Below are positions 54,470 to 62,934 of a stretch of 64,000 nucleotides of DNA, piece by piece (within the stretch, counting starts at the first letter, position 1; each line of letters begins with the position of its first letter). This stretch comes from Streptomyces roseoviridis. GTDB lineage: Bacteria; Actinomycetota; Actinomycetes; Streptomycetales; Streptomycetaceae. The DNA is taken from assembly GCF_039535235.1 (NCBI RefSeq), contig NZ_BAAAWU010000001.1, forward strand, positions 6,823,001-6,887,000, read 5' to 3'. A program made the translations under genes and the position numbers. The notes under the pieces are model-generated. The model had not been told where the DNA came from. It did no database searches and saw only the letters and a program-made list of their open reading frames with translations.

Positions 54470-55303
54470 ATGTCCAGCGCCGACCACGACCACCCGGAGC
54501 GGGCCGCCGCCGGTGCCCGCACGCTCACCGGCCTGGACGCGCGGGTCACGCGCTGCCGGGCCTGCCCGCGCCTGGTGGCGTGGCGCGAGGAGACCGCCCG
54601 CCTGAAACGGCCCGCGTTCCGGGACTGGGACTACTGGGGGCGCCCCGTGCCGGGCTTCGGACCCGCCGATGCGGCGCTCCTCGTCACCGGCCTCGCGCCC
54701 GCCGCCCACGGCGGGAACCGCACCGGCCGCATGTTCACCGGCGACCGGGCCGGAGACCTGCTGTACGCCACCCTCCACGAGCTCGGCCTGGCCTCCCAGC
54801 CGACCGCGGAGCACCCCGGCGACGGGCTCGAACTGTACGGGGTCAGGGTCACCGCGCCCGTGCACTGCGCACCGCCCGACAACCGCCCCACCCCGGCCGA
54901 ACGGGACACCTGCCGCCCCTGGCTGACCCGTGAACTGCGCCTCCTGCGGCCCACCGTGCGCGCCGTCGTGGCGCTGGGCGCCTTCGGCTGGCAGGCCACC
55001 CTGGCGGCCCTGGCGGAAGCGGGCTGGGAGGTCCCCCGGCCGCGCCCGGCGTTCGGCCACGGTGCGCGCACGATCCTGTCGCCGACACCGACACCGGCAC
55101 CGCCGGGACCGGCACCGGCACCGCCGGGACCGACACCGGCACCGCCGGAACCGGCGCTCTCGACGGAGGGCGGGGGGAGCGCGGTGACCCTTTTCGGCTG
55201 TTACCACGTCAGTCAGCGCAACGTGTTCACCGGTCGCCTCACGCCCGCGATGCTGCGTGAGGTCCTCGCCGAGGCGGCCCGGACGGCCGGCCTTCCCGTG
55301 TGA
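54470..55303 (+). CDS. uracil-DNA glycosylase, family 4/5 (UdgB-like, 4Fe-4S)
   Basis: 277 residues from ATG at 54470. Cluster cysteines: CRACPRLVAWREE near residue 30, then VHCAPPDNRPTPAERDTC. Catalytic motifs: VTGLAPAAHGGNRTGRMFTG (family 5 motif with Ala instead of the usual Asp/Glu) and CYHVSQRNVFTGRLTPAM. Family 5 enzymes excise uracil, hypoxanthine and related bases. An unusual Pro/Ala/Thr-rich insert (~205-225) is coded by a repeat of ACCGGCACCGCCGGG units and probably forms a surface loop. It stands alone. Confidence 0.92.
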   Translation: MSSADHDHPERAAAGARTLTGLDARVTRCRACPRLVAWREETARLKRPAFRDWDYWGRPVPGFGPADAALLVTGLAPAAHGGNRTGRMFTGDRAGDLLYATLHELGLASQPTAEHPGDGLELYGVRVTAPVHCAPPDNRPTPAERDTCRPWLTRELRLLRPTVRAVVALGAFGWQATLAALAEAGWEVPRPRPAFGHGARTILSPTPTPAPPGPAPAPPGPTPAPPEPALSTEGGGSAVTLFGCYHVSQRNVFTGRLTPAMLREVLAEAARTAGLPV

Positions 55304-55343
55304 CGGCCGGGCAGACCCGGCCCCACGGCCCCCGCGGCGGCCT

Positions 55344-56081
55344 TCAGCCGGTCAGGGTGGCGTCGATCAGGCCGTAGCCCTCCGCCTCGGCGGGGGTGAG
55401 CCAGCGGTCCTCGGCGAAGTCGCGGGCCACCTGCGCGGCGTCCCGGCCGGTGTGCAGGGCGATCAGGTCCGTGATCCGGCTCCTGGTGTAGTGCAGTTCG
55501 TCGATCCGCGTGCCCTCGCTGTCCGCGGCGACGGCGTCGACGAAGGACGGCAGGTGCAGCATCATGCGGGTGTGGGGCAGGGCGTAGCGCTTGCCCGGCG
55601 TTCCGGCGGCGACGAGGAACTGGGCCATCGAGGCGCAGTAACCGAGCCCGATGGTGATGACGTCGCTCCTGATGTGCTGCATCGTGTCGTAGATCGCCAT
55701 CCCGGCGGGCAGCGAACCGCCGAGCGAATTGACGTAGAGGGTGACGGGGAGGTCGGCCTCCGCGTCCAGGAGCAGCAGCTGAGCGGTGATGCGGTCCGCG
55801 GTCCCGCCGGTGATCGGCTCGGCGATGTGGAGGATGCGGTGGCGCAGCAGCCGCCGGAGCACGGCCTCGGCCTCGGCCTCGGCGGCCACCGGCGTGCCTG
55901 CTCCCGGCCCGGCCCCCGCATCGGCTCCCGGCCCGGCCCCTGTGCCGGCTCCCGCAGTGGCTCCGGTCGCGGTTCCGCTCGTGGTCCCGGCCTCGCCGCC
56001 GGGGTGGTGGTCGCTCGGGTCCTGGGCGGCAGAAGGCATGCCGGCCTCCGTCGAGGGGTCGTGGCCGTCGTCACCCGGCAT
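55344..56081 (-). CDS. ClpP-family protease subunit with a Gly/Ala-rich extension
   Basis: 245 residues. Residues 1-72 are a Gly/Ala/Asp-rich extension (GAGTGAGPGADAGAGPGAG), DNA-coded by hexamer-like repeats. The ClpP fold follows: RRLLRHRILHIAEPITGGTA, LPVTLYVNSLGGSLPAGMAI, GLGYCASMAQFLVAAGTPGK (Ser), ALPHTRMMLHLPS (His) and ARDFAEDRWLTPAEAEGYGL (Asp). The triad is intact, but the strand motif is NSLGGS rather than NSPGGS and the Ser motif is YCASMA. Streptomyces has several clpP genes; this is a divergent single one without a neighbouring clpP or clpX. Confidence 0.87.
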   Translation of the reverse strand: MPGDDGHDPSTEAGMPSAAQDPSDHHPGGEAGTTSGTATGATAGAGTGAGPGADAGAGPGAGTPVAAEAEAEAVLRRLLRHRILHIAEPITGGTADRITAQLLLLDAEADLPVTLYVNSLGGSLPAGMAIYDTMQHIRSDVITIGLGYCASMAQFLVAAGTPGKRYALPHTRMMLHLPSFVDAVAADSEGTRIDELHYTRSRITDLIALHTGRDAAQVARDFAEDRWLTPAEAEGYGLIDATLTG

Positions 56082-56234
56082 GGGTCCCCGGTGCGGGCCC
56101 GGCCGTCACGCGTTGCGGCCGAACGGAGCAGCGGTCAGGGCTCGGACGGCGGGAGCCGACGGACGGCGGGGTGGGCCCCGGGCCGGGAGGGGTCTTCGGG
56201 CGGCGGCCCGGCCCTCGGCGTGCGGAGCGGGGGC

Positions 56235-57137
56235 TCAGGACCGGAGCCGGGCCTCGACGCGGCCCTCGACGACGCGCGTCTCGAACGAGGGCTGGGGAGC
56301 GGTGGCCGGGCCCGTCACGTTCCAGCCGTCCTCCAGGCGGAAGGTGCTCCCGTGCCAGGGGCAGACCAGGCAGCCGTCCACGAGCTCGCCCTCCGCGAGC
56401 GGCCCGGCCATGTGGCTGCACCGCTCCGCCAGCACACGTACCGTTCCGGTGTCCACGCGCACGGCGACCACCGGTACCTCGCCCACGTACGCCCGCCTCG
56501 GCCGGCCCGGGGGCAGGTCGGCGAGGGCCGCGACGGGGTGCCAACCGGACGGCACGAGCGCCGGGACCTGCTCGGCGTGGTTGGCGCCGGCCGCCTGCCG
56601 GTACGCCAGGTGGCCGCCGATCGCGCCGCCGGTCATGACCGCGGTGAGCCCGCAGAAGCCCCACATCCGGCCGCGCCAGTGGCGTCCCCGGCAGCGGGCG
56701 GCCAGGGAGGCGGCGTAGAAGCCGACACCGGTGAGGTTCGCCGCCGCGTGCACCAGGCCCACGCGCATCTGGGGACGGCGCAGCTCCGCCCAGTCGGCCC
56801 AGCCCGCGACCGCCGCGGGCGCCGCACCGGCGAGCCCCGCGCCGACCAGCAGCCCCGCCGCCCGCCGCTGCCCCGGCAGCAGGTCGAGGACGGCGGCGGA
56901 CAGCCACGCGCCGATCGGGAACTGCACCAGCACCGGGTGCGCCGGATGGCCGAGCCCGCGCCCGTGCAGGGCGTCCCGGGCCGGGCCGAGCGGCAGGCCC
57001 CGTACGGCGGCACGCACGGCGTCCACCAGCCGGTCGGCCCGCGGCGACTTCTCCAGCCGGTCCATCGCCCTCAGTACGGTGCCGGGCCCCTCGCGCGTGG
57101 GCCGGGCCGTCCGCAGGGCGGATCGCAAGGTGTTCAT
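56235..57137 (-). CDS. DUF2231-like membrane domain + Rieske [2Fe-2S] domain
   Basis: 300 residues from ATG at 57137. Residues ~55-180 form about four membrane helices (HPVLVQFPIGAWLSAAVLDL, AAGLLVGAGLAGAAPAAVAG, GLTAVMTGGAIGGHLAYRQA). The C-terminal ~100 residues are a Rieske ferredoxin domain with CSHMAGPL and CLVCPWHGSTFRLEDG, the C-x-H / C-x2-H cluster ligands. It probably passes electrons at the membrane; the partner is unknown. It is divergent from the YCII gene. Confidence 0.87.
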   Translation of the reverse strand: MNTLRSALRTARPTREGPGTVLRAMDRLEKSPRADRLVDAVRAAVRGLPLGPARDALHGRGLGHPAHPVLVQFPIGAWLSAAVLDLLPGQRRAAGLLVGAGLAGAAPAAVAGWADWAELRRPQMRVGLVHAAANLTGVGFYAASLAARCRGRHWRGRMWGFCGLTAVMTGGAIGGHLAYRQAAGANHAEQVPALVPSGWHPVAALADLPPGRPRRAYVGEVPVVAVRVDTGTVRVLAERCSHMAGPLAEGELVDGCLVCPWHGSTFRLEDGWNVTGPATAPQPSFETRVVEGRVEARLRS

Positions 57138-57334
57138 ACGGCGCGTCTCACCCGGCTTGCCGTGCCCAAACGGTCCCGCGTCCGGATCCGGGAGCGAAGC
57201 TCGGTGCCCCCGGAGCGGGCCTCGGAGAATCCGCGAAAAAAATTCCGGCGGGCATGTCGAGAATCCGCGACGTGCTCCGTCCCCGGGGTGAAGCGCGACC
57301 AGAATGGGTCGCACCAGGACCGAGGAGAGACACC

Positions 57335-57748
57335 ATGGCCAAGTACCTGCTGCTCAAGCACTACCGCGGCGCCCCGGCACCGGTCAACGACGTGCCCATG
57401 GACCGGTGGACGCCAGAGGAGATCTCCGCGCACATGCGGTACATGAGCGACTTCGCGGCACGGCTGGAGAAGACCGGCGAGTACGTCGACGGCCAGGCGC
57501 TCGCCCCCGAAGGAACCTGGGTCCGGTTCGACGGGGAGGGCCGCCCGCCGGTCACCGACGGGCCGTTCGCCGAGACCAAGGACCTCATCGCCGGTTGGAT
57601 GGTGATCGACGTCGACAGCTACGAACGCGCCGTCGAGCTGGCCGGTGAACTGTCCGCCGCCCCCGGGGCGGGCGGCAAGCCGATCCACGAGTGGCTGGAG
57701 GTGCGCCCGTTCCTGGCCGCGTCGCCCTCCACCACGGACTGCCACTGA
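57335..57748 (+). CDS. YCII/DGPF-domain protein
   Basis: 137 residues from ATG at 57335 (GAGGAGAGACACC upstream). YLLLKHYRGAPAPVNDVPMD, EISAHMRYMSDFAARLEKTG, then GEGRPPVTDGPFAETKDLIA with the DGPF signature, GWMVIDVDSYERAVELAGEL and EWLEVRPFL. Such proteins are encoded beside ECF sigma factors of the group ECF42, as here (the sigma start is one base past this stop). They are thought to be dimers that may sense or modify a small molecule. Confidence 0.9.
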   Translation: MAKYLLLKHYRGAPAPVNDVPMDRWTPEEISAHMRYMSDFAARLEKTGEYVDGQALAPEGTWVRFDGEGRPPVTDGPFAETKDLIAGWMVIDVDSYERAVELAGELSAAPGAGGKPIHEWLEVRPFLAASPSTTDCH

Positions 57749-57749
57749 C

Positions 57750-58907
57750 ATGGACGAGGCCCTCCTGCGGAGCCTCACACCCGGTGTGCTCGCCGTCCTC
57801 GTCCGCCGCGGAGCCGACTTCGCGGCGGCCGAGGACGCCGTGCAGGACGCCCTGGTGGAGGCGATCCGGGTCTGGCCGGCCGAGCAGCCGCGCGACCCGA
57901 AGGGCTGGCTGATCACCGTGGCCTGGCGCCGGTTCCTCGACCAGGCCCGGTCGGACGCCGCCCGCCGCCGGCGGGAGGAGCTCGTCGAGGAGGAGCCGGC
58001 GCCCGGGCCGGTGACGTCGGCCGACGACACGCTCCGGCTGTACTTCCTGTGTGCCCACCCGTCGCTGAGCCCGTCGTCCGCGGTCGCGCTCACCCTGCGC
58101 GCGGTCGGCGGGCTGACCACCCGGCAGATCGCCCGCGCCTACCTCGTGCCCGAGGCGACCATGGCCCAGCGGATCAGCCGGGCCAAGCGGACCGTCTCCG
58201 GCGTGCGCCTCGACCGCCCCGGTGACGTCTCCACCGTGCTGCGGGTGCTCTACCTGGTCTTCAACGAGGGCTATTCCGGCGACGTCGACCTCGCCGCCGA
58301 GGCCATCCGGATCACCCGGCAGCTCGCCGCGGTGATCGACCACCCGGAGGTGTCCGGGCTGCTGGCCCTGATGCTGCTCCACCACGCCCGGCGGGCCTCC
58401 CGCACCGCCCCCGACGGCAGCCTCGTCCCCCTCGCCGAGCAGGACCGGAGCCGCTGGGACACCGCGTCGATCGCCGAGGGCGTGGAGATCCTCCAGGCCG
58501 CCCTCGGCCGCGACCGGCTGGGGGAGTACCAGGCGCAGGCGGCCGTCGCGGCGCTGCACGCCGACGCCCGCACGGCCGAGGAGACCGACTGGGTGCAGAT
58601 CGTGGAGTGGTACGACGAGCTGGCGCGGCTCACCGACAGCCCGGTCGTACGGCTCAACCGGGCGGTGGCCGTCGGCGAGGCCGACGGACCGCACGCGGGC
58701 CTGGCCGCGCTCGCGGCCCTCGACGACCGACTGCCCCGCCACACCGCGGTGGCGGCGTACCTCCACGAACGCGCGGGCGACCTCTCGACCGCGGCCCGGC
58801 TGTACGCCGAGGCGGCCCTCAAGGCCCCCGACCTCGCCGAACGCGATCACCTGACGCGCCGGGCCGCCCGGCTCAACCAGCGGCTCGCCGGCGGCGCCGG
58901 CTCGTGA
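57750..58907 (+). CDS. ECF sigma factor with C-terminal TPR-like extension (ECF42 type)
   Basis: 385 residues from ATG at 57750. Short sigma region 2 (VRRGADFAAAEDAVQDALVE, DPKGWLITVAWRRFLDQARS), region 4 (ALTLRAVGGLTTRQIARAYL, VPEATMAQRISRAKRTV), then a ~200-residue helical DUF6596/TPR-like extension (VLRVLYLVFNEGYSGDVDLA, VVRLNRAVAVGEADGPHAGL, YLHERAGDLSTAARLYAEAA). ECF42 factors lack an anti-sigma gene; activity is thought to be set by this extension. Pairing with the DGPF gene is diagnostic. Confidence 0.92.
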   Translation: MDEALLRSLTPGVLAVLVRRGADFAAAEDAVQDALVEAIRVWPAEQPRDPKGWLITVAWRRFLDQARSDAARRRREELVEEEPAPGPVTSADDTLRLYFLCAHPSLSPSSAVALTLRAVGGLTTRQIARAYLVPEATMAQRISRAKRTVSGVRLDRPGDVSTVLRVLYLVFNEGYSGDVDLAAEAIRITRQLAAVIDHPEVSGLLALMLLHHARRASRTAPDGSLVPLAEQDRSRWDTASIAEGVEILQAALGRDRLGEYQAQAAVAALHADARTAEETDWVQIVEWYDELARLTDSPVVRLNRAVAVGEADGPHAGLAALAALDDRLPRHTAVAAYLHERAGDLSTAARLYAEAALKAPDLAERDHLTRRAARLNQRLAGGAGS

Positions 58908-58985
58908 CGGTCGGGCCCCGCGGCGGGCCGGGTCCGCCGCGTGACGGGCGGTGGCCCGGGCCGGGAAGTCCGGTCAGGGGCGGGT

Positions 58986-59125
58986 CCGGGACGTGACGTA
59001 CGGGCCGCGAAGTCTCGGTCGGGCGAGTTCGGTCGGGCGAGTCCGGGACGTGACGTACGGGCCGCGAAGCCCCGGGGGCGGGGAAGCCCGGGGAGGGAAA
59101 GCCCCGGGACGTGACGTACGGGCCG
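58986..59125. repeat. three 22-bp direct repeats
   Basis: CCGGGACGTGACGTACGGGC+CG occurs at 58986-59007, 59043-59064 and 59104-59125 (spacing 57 and 61). The first two are followed by CGAAG, and the blocks between are variants of CGGTCGGGCGAG or CCCGGGGA. It lies in the 406-base gene-free gap (58908-59313) upstream of the HATPase gene and holds no recognisable coding sequence. The motif contains ACGTGACGTACG, partly self-complementary (ACGT, GTAC). Confidence 0.75.
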
Positions 59126-59313
59126 TGGTTCGCCGCGCGCGCCCGGCCCGTGCAAGCGGCCGGTGCGTCCGGCCGGCGAATCCGCGCCGGGAATCCGGAC
59201 CGTCTCCGTGGGCAGACGCACCCCAGGAGCCCGCGCGCCACGACGAGCCGGAGGAGCGCGAGGAGCGCAGGCCCGGCAGGTCGCCGAGGCGGACCACGAG
59301 GAGGTCGGAGACC

Positions 59314-59712
59314 ATGGGGGGCGCTGTACGACGCCACTGCGACATCCACGGTCCGCACGCGGCGGCGCAGGCCCGGCGGGAGGTGCACCGCCTGACACAG
59401 GAGGCGCTGCTCGCCGGGGACCGGGTCAGCCCGGCCGAGGAGGACGACGCCATGATCGTGGTGAGCGAACTCGTGACCAACGCCGTACGGCACGCGGGCG
59501 GCACCTGCTCGCTGGACCTGGCGCTGCGGGCGGACGGCATCGACATCGACGTCAGCGACGGCAGCCCCGAGACGCCCCGGCCCCGGGAGCCCGCCCTGCT
59601 GGGGGAGGGCGGATACGGCTGGGGCATCGTCGCCCGGCTCGCCCGGGACCTGTCCGTACGGGGCGGCGCGCACGGCAAGACGATCCACGCCCACGTCGAT
59701 CCGCCCCGCTGA
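59314..59712 (+). CDS. RsbW-like HATPase (third)
   Basis: 132 residues from ATG at 59314 (GGAGGTCGGAG upstream). MIVVSELVTNAVRHAGGTCS (N box), IDIDVSDGSPETPRPREPAL (G1 region, DGSP type) and GEGGYGWGIVARLARDLSVR (G2). It is the first of three genes with a STAS protein and a DUF397 protein. HATPase, STAS and DUF397 genes often occur together in Streptomyces as small regulatory sets. No sigma factor is adjacent, so the controlled target is unknown. Confidence 0.85.
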   Translation: MGGAVRRHCDIHGPHAAAQARREVHRLTQEALLAGDRVSPAEEDDAMIVVSELVTNAVRHAGGTCSLDLALRADGIDIDVSDGSPETPRPREPALLGEGGYGWGIVARLARDLSVRGGAHGKTIHAHVDPPR

Positions 59713-59787
59713 CGCGGGGCCAGGCACGGCGCACACTGGAAGGGCCGGACCGGCCCTGACGCTCCACCCCCGAGGATGGAGAAGCCG

Positions 59788-60210
59788 ATGCCCACGACCG
59801 ACCCCGAGTCCACCTGGGACGACGGCATCCCGCCTGTCTTCCTGGCCCCCGGCCGGCGGACCTACCGGACGGCGGACGGAAGCGCCCGCGTCCAGCACGA
59901 GGTCGTCGGCCCCGCGGGGACGTGGCTGCTGTGCGCGGCCGGAGAGTTCGACAGCGACTCCGTCGGTGCCCTGCACGAGGCGCTCGGCGACGCCCGGCGC
60001 GCCGGGGCGGAGCGGATCCTGCTCGACCTCTCACGGGTCACCTTCGGCGACTCCGTCTTCCTCCACGAGCTGCTCAAGGCCCACGACGGGCCGGGCCGGC
60101 TCGTCCTCGTCGGCCCGCTCACCGGCCAGGTCCGGCGTCTGTTCGAACTCACCGGCACCCTCCGCCTCTTCCGCCTCGCCCTCGACCGCGGGAGCGCGGG
60201 GCTCGGGTGA
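59788..60210 (+). CDS. STAS-domain protein (RsbV-like)
   Basis: 140 residues from ATG at 59788 (GGAGAAG is 5 bases upstream; ATG 59776 is an alternative). The first 40 residues are an extra, poorly ordered segment. The STAS core is GTWLLCAAGEFDSDSVGALH, RILLDLSRVTFGDSVFLHEL (candidate phospho-Ser in FGDSVF) and RLVLVGPLTGQVRRLFELTG. The likely partner is the HATPase encoded 75 bases upstream. Confidence 0.85.
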   Translation: MPTTDPESTWDDGIPPVFLAPGRRTYRTADGSARVQHEVVGPAGTWLLCAAGEFDSDSVGALHEALGDARRAGAERILLDLSRVTFGDSVFLHELLKAHDGPGRLVLVGPLTGQVRRLFELTGTLRLFRLALDRGSAGLG

Positions 60211-60269
60211 CTCACCCGGTTGTCGCGGTGCTGGTGCGGGCGGGCAGCGCGTCGGATGCACTGGGAACC

Positions 60270-60518
60270 ATGGACAAGCGACCGCTGTACGAGCAGAACC
60301 TCACCCGGGCCGTGTGGTGGCGGAGCCGCCACAGCCGCGAGCAGGGGCTGGGGTGCGTCGAGGTGACCCGGCTGGGCGGCGGTGCCGTCGCCCTGCGCGA
60401 CTCCGAGTTCCCGGAGCGCGGTGATCTGCGCTTCACGGCCGCCGAGTGGGCCGCCTTCTGCGCGGGTGTGCGGGCCGGCGAGTTCGACGTGGACGCGGCC
60501 GCGGTCGCGCGAAGCTGA
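60270..60518 (+). CDS. DUF397 protein
   Basis: 82 residues from ATG at 60270 (GGGAACC upstream), a start that gives the normal DUF397 layout; an in-frame GTG at 60207 overlapping the STAS stop as GTGA would add 21 residues. LYEQNLTRAVWWRSRHSREQ, LGCVEVTRLGGGAVALRDSE, LRFTAAEWAAFCAGVRAGEF. DUF397 proteins usually accompany an XRE-type regulator or an HATPase and serve as switch partners. Here the HATPase/STAS pair precedes it. Confidence 0.82.
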   Translation: MDKRPLYEQNLTRAVWWRSRHSREQGLGCVEVTRLGGGAVALRDSEFPERGDLRFTAAEWAAFCAGVRAGEFDVDAAAVARS

Positions 60519-60745
60519 CCGTCGAGCGCGCGTCCGGGGCCGTGCCTCGGGCGCGCGCGTGCGCGAGGGGCGCGCCGAACCCCGGTGAGGGCCCGGGGCC
60601 CGCTTCCGCAAGCGCGGCCGGGCGCGCTCCCGCGAGGGCGGGCGCCCGGCGCGCTCCCGCGTGCGGGCCCCGGGCTCAGGACCCGTACGCGGGCCGCAGG
60701 CCCGGGGCCCGTTGCCTCAGGCGCCTCGTCCACGCCGGCGGCGGG

Positions 60746-61195
60746 TCATCCGCGCACGCGGCGGGGACGGGCGAGCAGCAGTCCCATCAGCAGCATGGCC
60801 AGACCCAGGACGAAGTGCAGCCAGTTGTCGGGGCTGTTGACCGGCACGAAGTTGGCGTCGCTGTCGAGGTCGATCAGCAGGCCGTACAGCCACAGGACCA
60901 GGTAGATCAGCCCGCCGCCGACCAGGAAGGTCCGCGCTGTCGGGGCGCTCCGGGACATGGCGATGCCCGCGATGCCGAACAGCAGGTGCACGATGTTGTG
61001 CAGGACGGACACCTGGAAGACGCCGAACAGCTCGGCGCCCGAATCGTGCTCGGCGAACTTCATCGCGTCGTAGTCGGTGGTCACGCCCGGGATGAAGCCC
61101 AGGACGCCGACCACCAGGAACACGACGCCCACCAGGAGCGCGGCCGTACGCAGCGGCGACGCCGATCCGGCGGCCGGGCGACTCCGAGTCATCAT
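60746..61195 (-). CDS. DUF4383 membrane protein
   Basis: 149 residues from ATG at 61195 (or 61192). Four membrane helices: AALLVGVVFLVVGVLGFIPG, VSVLHNIVHLLFGIAGIAMS, TFLVGGGLIYLVLWLYGLLI and NWLHFVLGLAMLLMGLLLAR, with the DUF4383 signature HNIVHLLFG and NWLHFVLG. Found in many actinomycetes; function unknown. It stands alone. Confidence 0.9.
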   Translation of the reverse strand: MMTRSRPAAGSASPLRTAALLVGVVFLVVGVLGFIPGVTTDYDAMKFAEHDSGAELFGVFQVSVLHNIVHLLFGIAGIAMSRSAPTARTFLVGGGLIYLVLWLYGLLIDLDSDANFVPVNSPDNWLHFVLGLAMLLMGLLLARPRRVRG

Positions 61196-61385
61196 GGCGA
61201 ATCCTCTCTCTCGGCGAGGCGCCCGGCGACTGCCCGCCCGCCCTGCGTCCATGCATGCGGGGGCGGCCCGGTCCTGGCCGGCGGACGGTCGCTCCGCCTG
61301 CTGGATGACCGCACGGGAGGGCCGGTGCGCTGCTGATCGCTTCCGGCCCCCGTGGGGCGAGGCCGGGCGGGGCGACGGGACGACG

Positions 61386-61426
61386 CCGAAGGGGTGGGGC
61401 TTCGGAAGGAAGCCCCACCCCTTCGG
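61386..61426 (-). terminator. terminator of the 61450-62934 gene
   Basis: CCGAAGGGGTGGGGCTTC-GGAAG-GAAGCCCCACCCCTTCGG, a perfect 18-bp stem 24 bases beyond the stop. Confidence 0.85.
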
Positions 61427-61449
61427 CCGGGTGCCGGGACGCCGGGACG

Positions 61450-62934
61450 TCAGGTGCCGTCGGCTGCCCCGGTCGCTCTGGTGTGGCGTAGGAGTGCCGC
61501 GGCCGCCAGGGCGATCACGGCCGCGCCGCACAGCACCGCCAGGGCCTGTGCCCACGCGAACCGGGATCCGAGACTGCTCTGGAGGACGTCGACGGTGCGG
61601 GCGCCGGCGAGGACGTGGAGTCCGATGAGACCGACCGTCCCGGCCGCCGAGGCGGCCCAGGCGCTCGCGCTGTCGCGCACCGCGAGCCACACCCCGCAGA
61701 CCAGGCAGAACACGGTGACCACCACGGCCACCATGGACGCGCTGCCGCCCGAGCGCAGGTCCGCCACATCCGTCGGCAGATGGATCAGACCGCAGGCGAA
61801 CAGGGCGGCGGCCGCCGGCCAGCGCAGCGCCGAGCGCAGCGCGGGGGAGGGCGCGTGACTGCCCGGTCCGGTCGCGAGGGCGTGATCCAGCGGCGACCTG
61901 GCCGACTTCAGGGCTCCCCGCAGACGCTTGGGGGAGTCCTCGGCCACGGGCGCGGGCGCACTGTCCAGGCGGGGCGGGGCGCTCGCGGCGGGTGCGGCCG
62001 TCGGCTGGCCCTCGGCGTCGGTGCCGCCGAGGGCACGCCAGCTGCTGGCGTCGGCGCCGATGATGTTGACCAGCTCGACGATGTCCTCGATGGGCCGGCC
62101 CACGGCGGCGGCACGCAGGGTGGTCTCCGCCTGGTGCATGTCGTAGCCCGACTCGTTGAGCAGGGCCACCAGTTGGCGCACCTCGTCGAGGGGACGGGAG
62201 ACGGCGGCGGCACGGAGCGCCACGTCGGCGGGGCTGGACAGCTCGCCGGTCTCCGTGAGGCGGGCGACCAGCGCCGCCACCTCCGGCACCGGCCGTTCGG
62301 TCGCCGCCGCCCACAGGAGGGTGCGGATCGCCTCCTCGCCGTTCTCGGCGGAGGCCGCTGCCGAGGCCGCCGCCGAGACCGCCGCCGGGGCTTCCGCGGA
62401 CGCCTCGGCCGGGGCCGCCGCCACGGGGTCCGCCGGGACCGTTTCCGGAGCGTCCGCCCACGCGCCGGCCGGGGTCTCGGCCGGCGGGTCGGCGGGGACC
62501 GCCGCCGGAACCGCCGCGGGGGCTGTGGCCGGGGGCTCGGCCGGTTCGGCCGGGGGTTCGGCCGGGACCGGTGACGGGGCCTCCGCCCACGGGTCGGCGG
62601 GAGCCGCCGCCGGGGGCTCGGCCGGTTCGGCCGGGGGTTCGGCCCGGACCGGTGCCGGAGGTGCCGGCCACGCGTCCGCCGGGACCGCCGCCGATGCCTG
62701 CGGCACGGCGCCGGCCGGGGTGCCGGTCGGCGCGCCCGCGACGTGCGGTGGGGCGAAGGGCGGCTTGGCGTCGGAGTGCCGCTCGGGCGCGGCTATGGGC
62801 TGCGAGTCGAGGACGGGCGGCGCGGTGCGATCCGGGAGACGGCCCGCGAGAGGTGGGAGGTCGGGCCCTGGGGTGGTGTCCCGGGTCCCCGCGTCGTCGT
62901 CCGCCACATTGCTTTCGAAGGGGTCGGGGGTCAT
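61450..62934 (-). CDS. hypothetical Pro/Ala-rich protein with helical repeats and four membrane helices
   Basis: 494 residues from ATG at 62934 (GGAG nine bases upstream; ATG 62949 also in frame). Residues ~60-200 are Pro/Ala/Glu-rich, with a repeated AEPPAEPAEPPA unit. Residues ~205-305 hold three ~35-residue helical repeats of the form LxAAAxxRPxxEVxxLVxLL (WAAATERPVPEVAALVARL; RAAAVSRPLDEVRQLVALLN; RAAAVGRPIEDIVELVNIIG). The C-terminal 130 residues form four membrane helices (ALFACGLIHLP, MVAVVVTVFCLVCGVWLAV, VGLIGLHVLAGA, ALAVLCGAAVIALAAAALL). Family not known to me. A cytosolic repeat domain tethered to the membrane is suggested. Confidence 0.75.
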   Translation of the reverse strand: MTPDPFESNVADDDAGTRDTTPGPDLPPLAGRLPDRTAPPVLDSQPIAAPERHSDAKPPFAPPHVAGAPTGTPAGAVPQASAAVPADAWPAPPAPVRAEPPAEPAEPPAAAPADPWAEAPSPVPAEPPAEPAEPPATAPAAVPAAVPADPPAETPAGAWADAPETVPADPVAAAPAEASAEAPAAVSAAASAAASAENGEEAIRTLLWAAATERPVPEVAALVARLTETGELSSPADVALRAAAVSRPLDEVRQLVALLNESGYDMHQAETTLRAAAVGRPIEDIVELVNIIGADASSWRALGGTDAEGQPTAAPAASAPPRLDSAPAPVAEDSPKRLRGALKSARSPLDHALATGPGSHAPSPALRSALRWPAAAALFACGLIHLPTDVADLRSGGSASMVAVVVTVFCLVCGVWLAVRDSASAWAASAAGTVGLIGLHVLAGARTVDVLQSSLGSRFAWAQALAVLCGAAVIALAAAALLRHTRATGAADGT

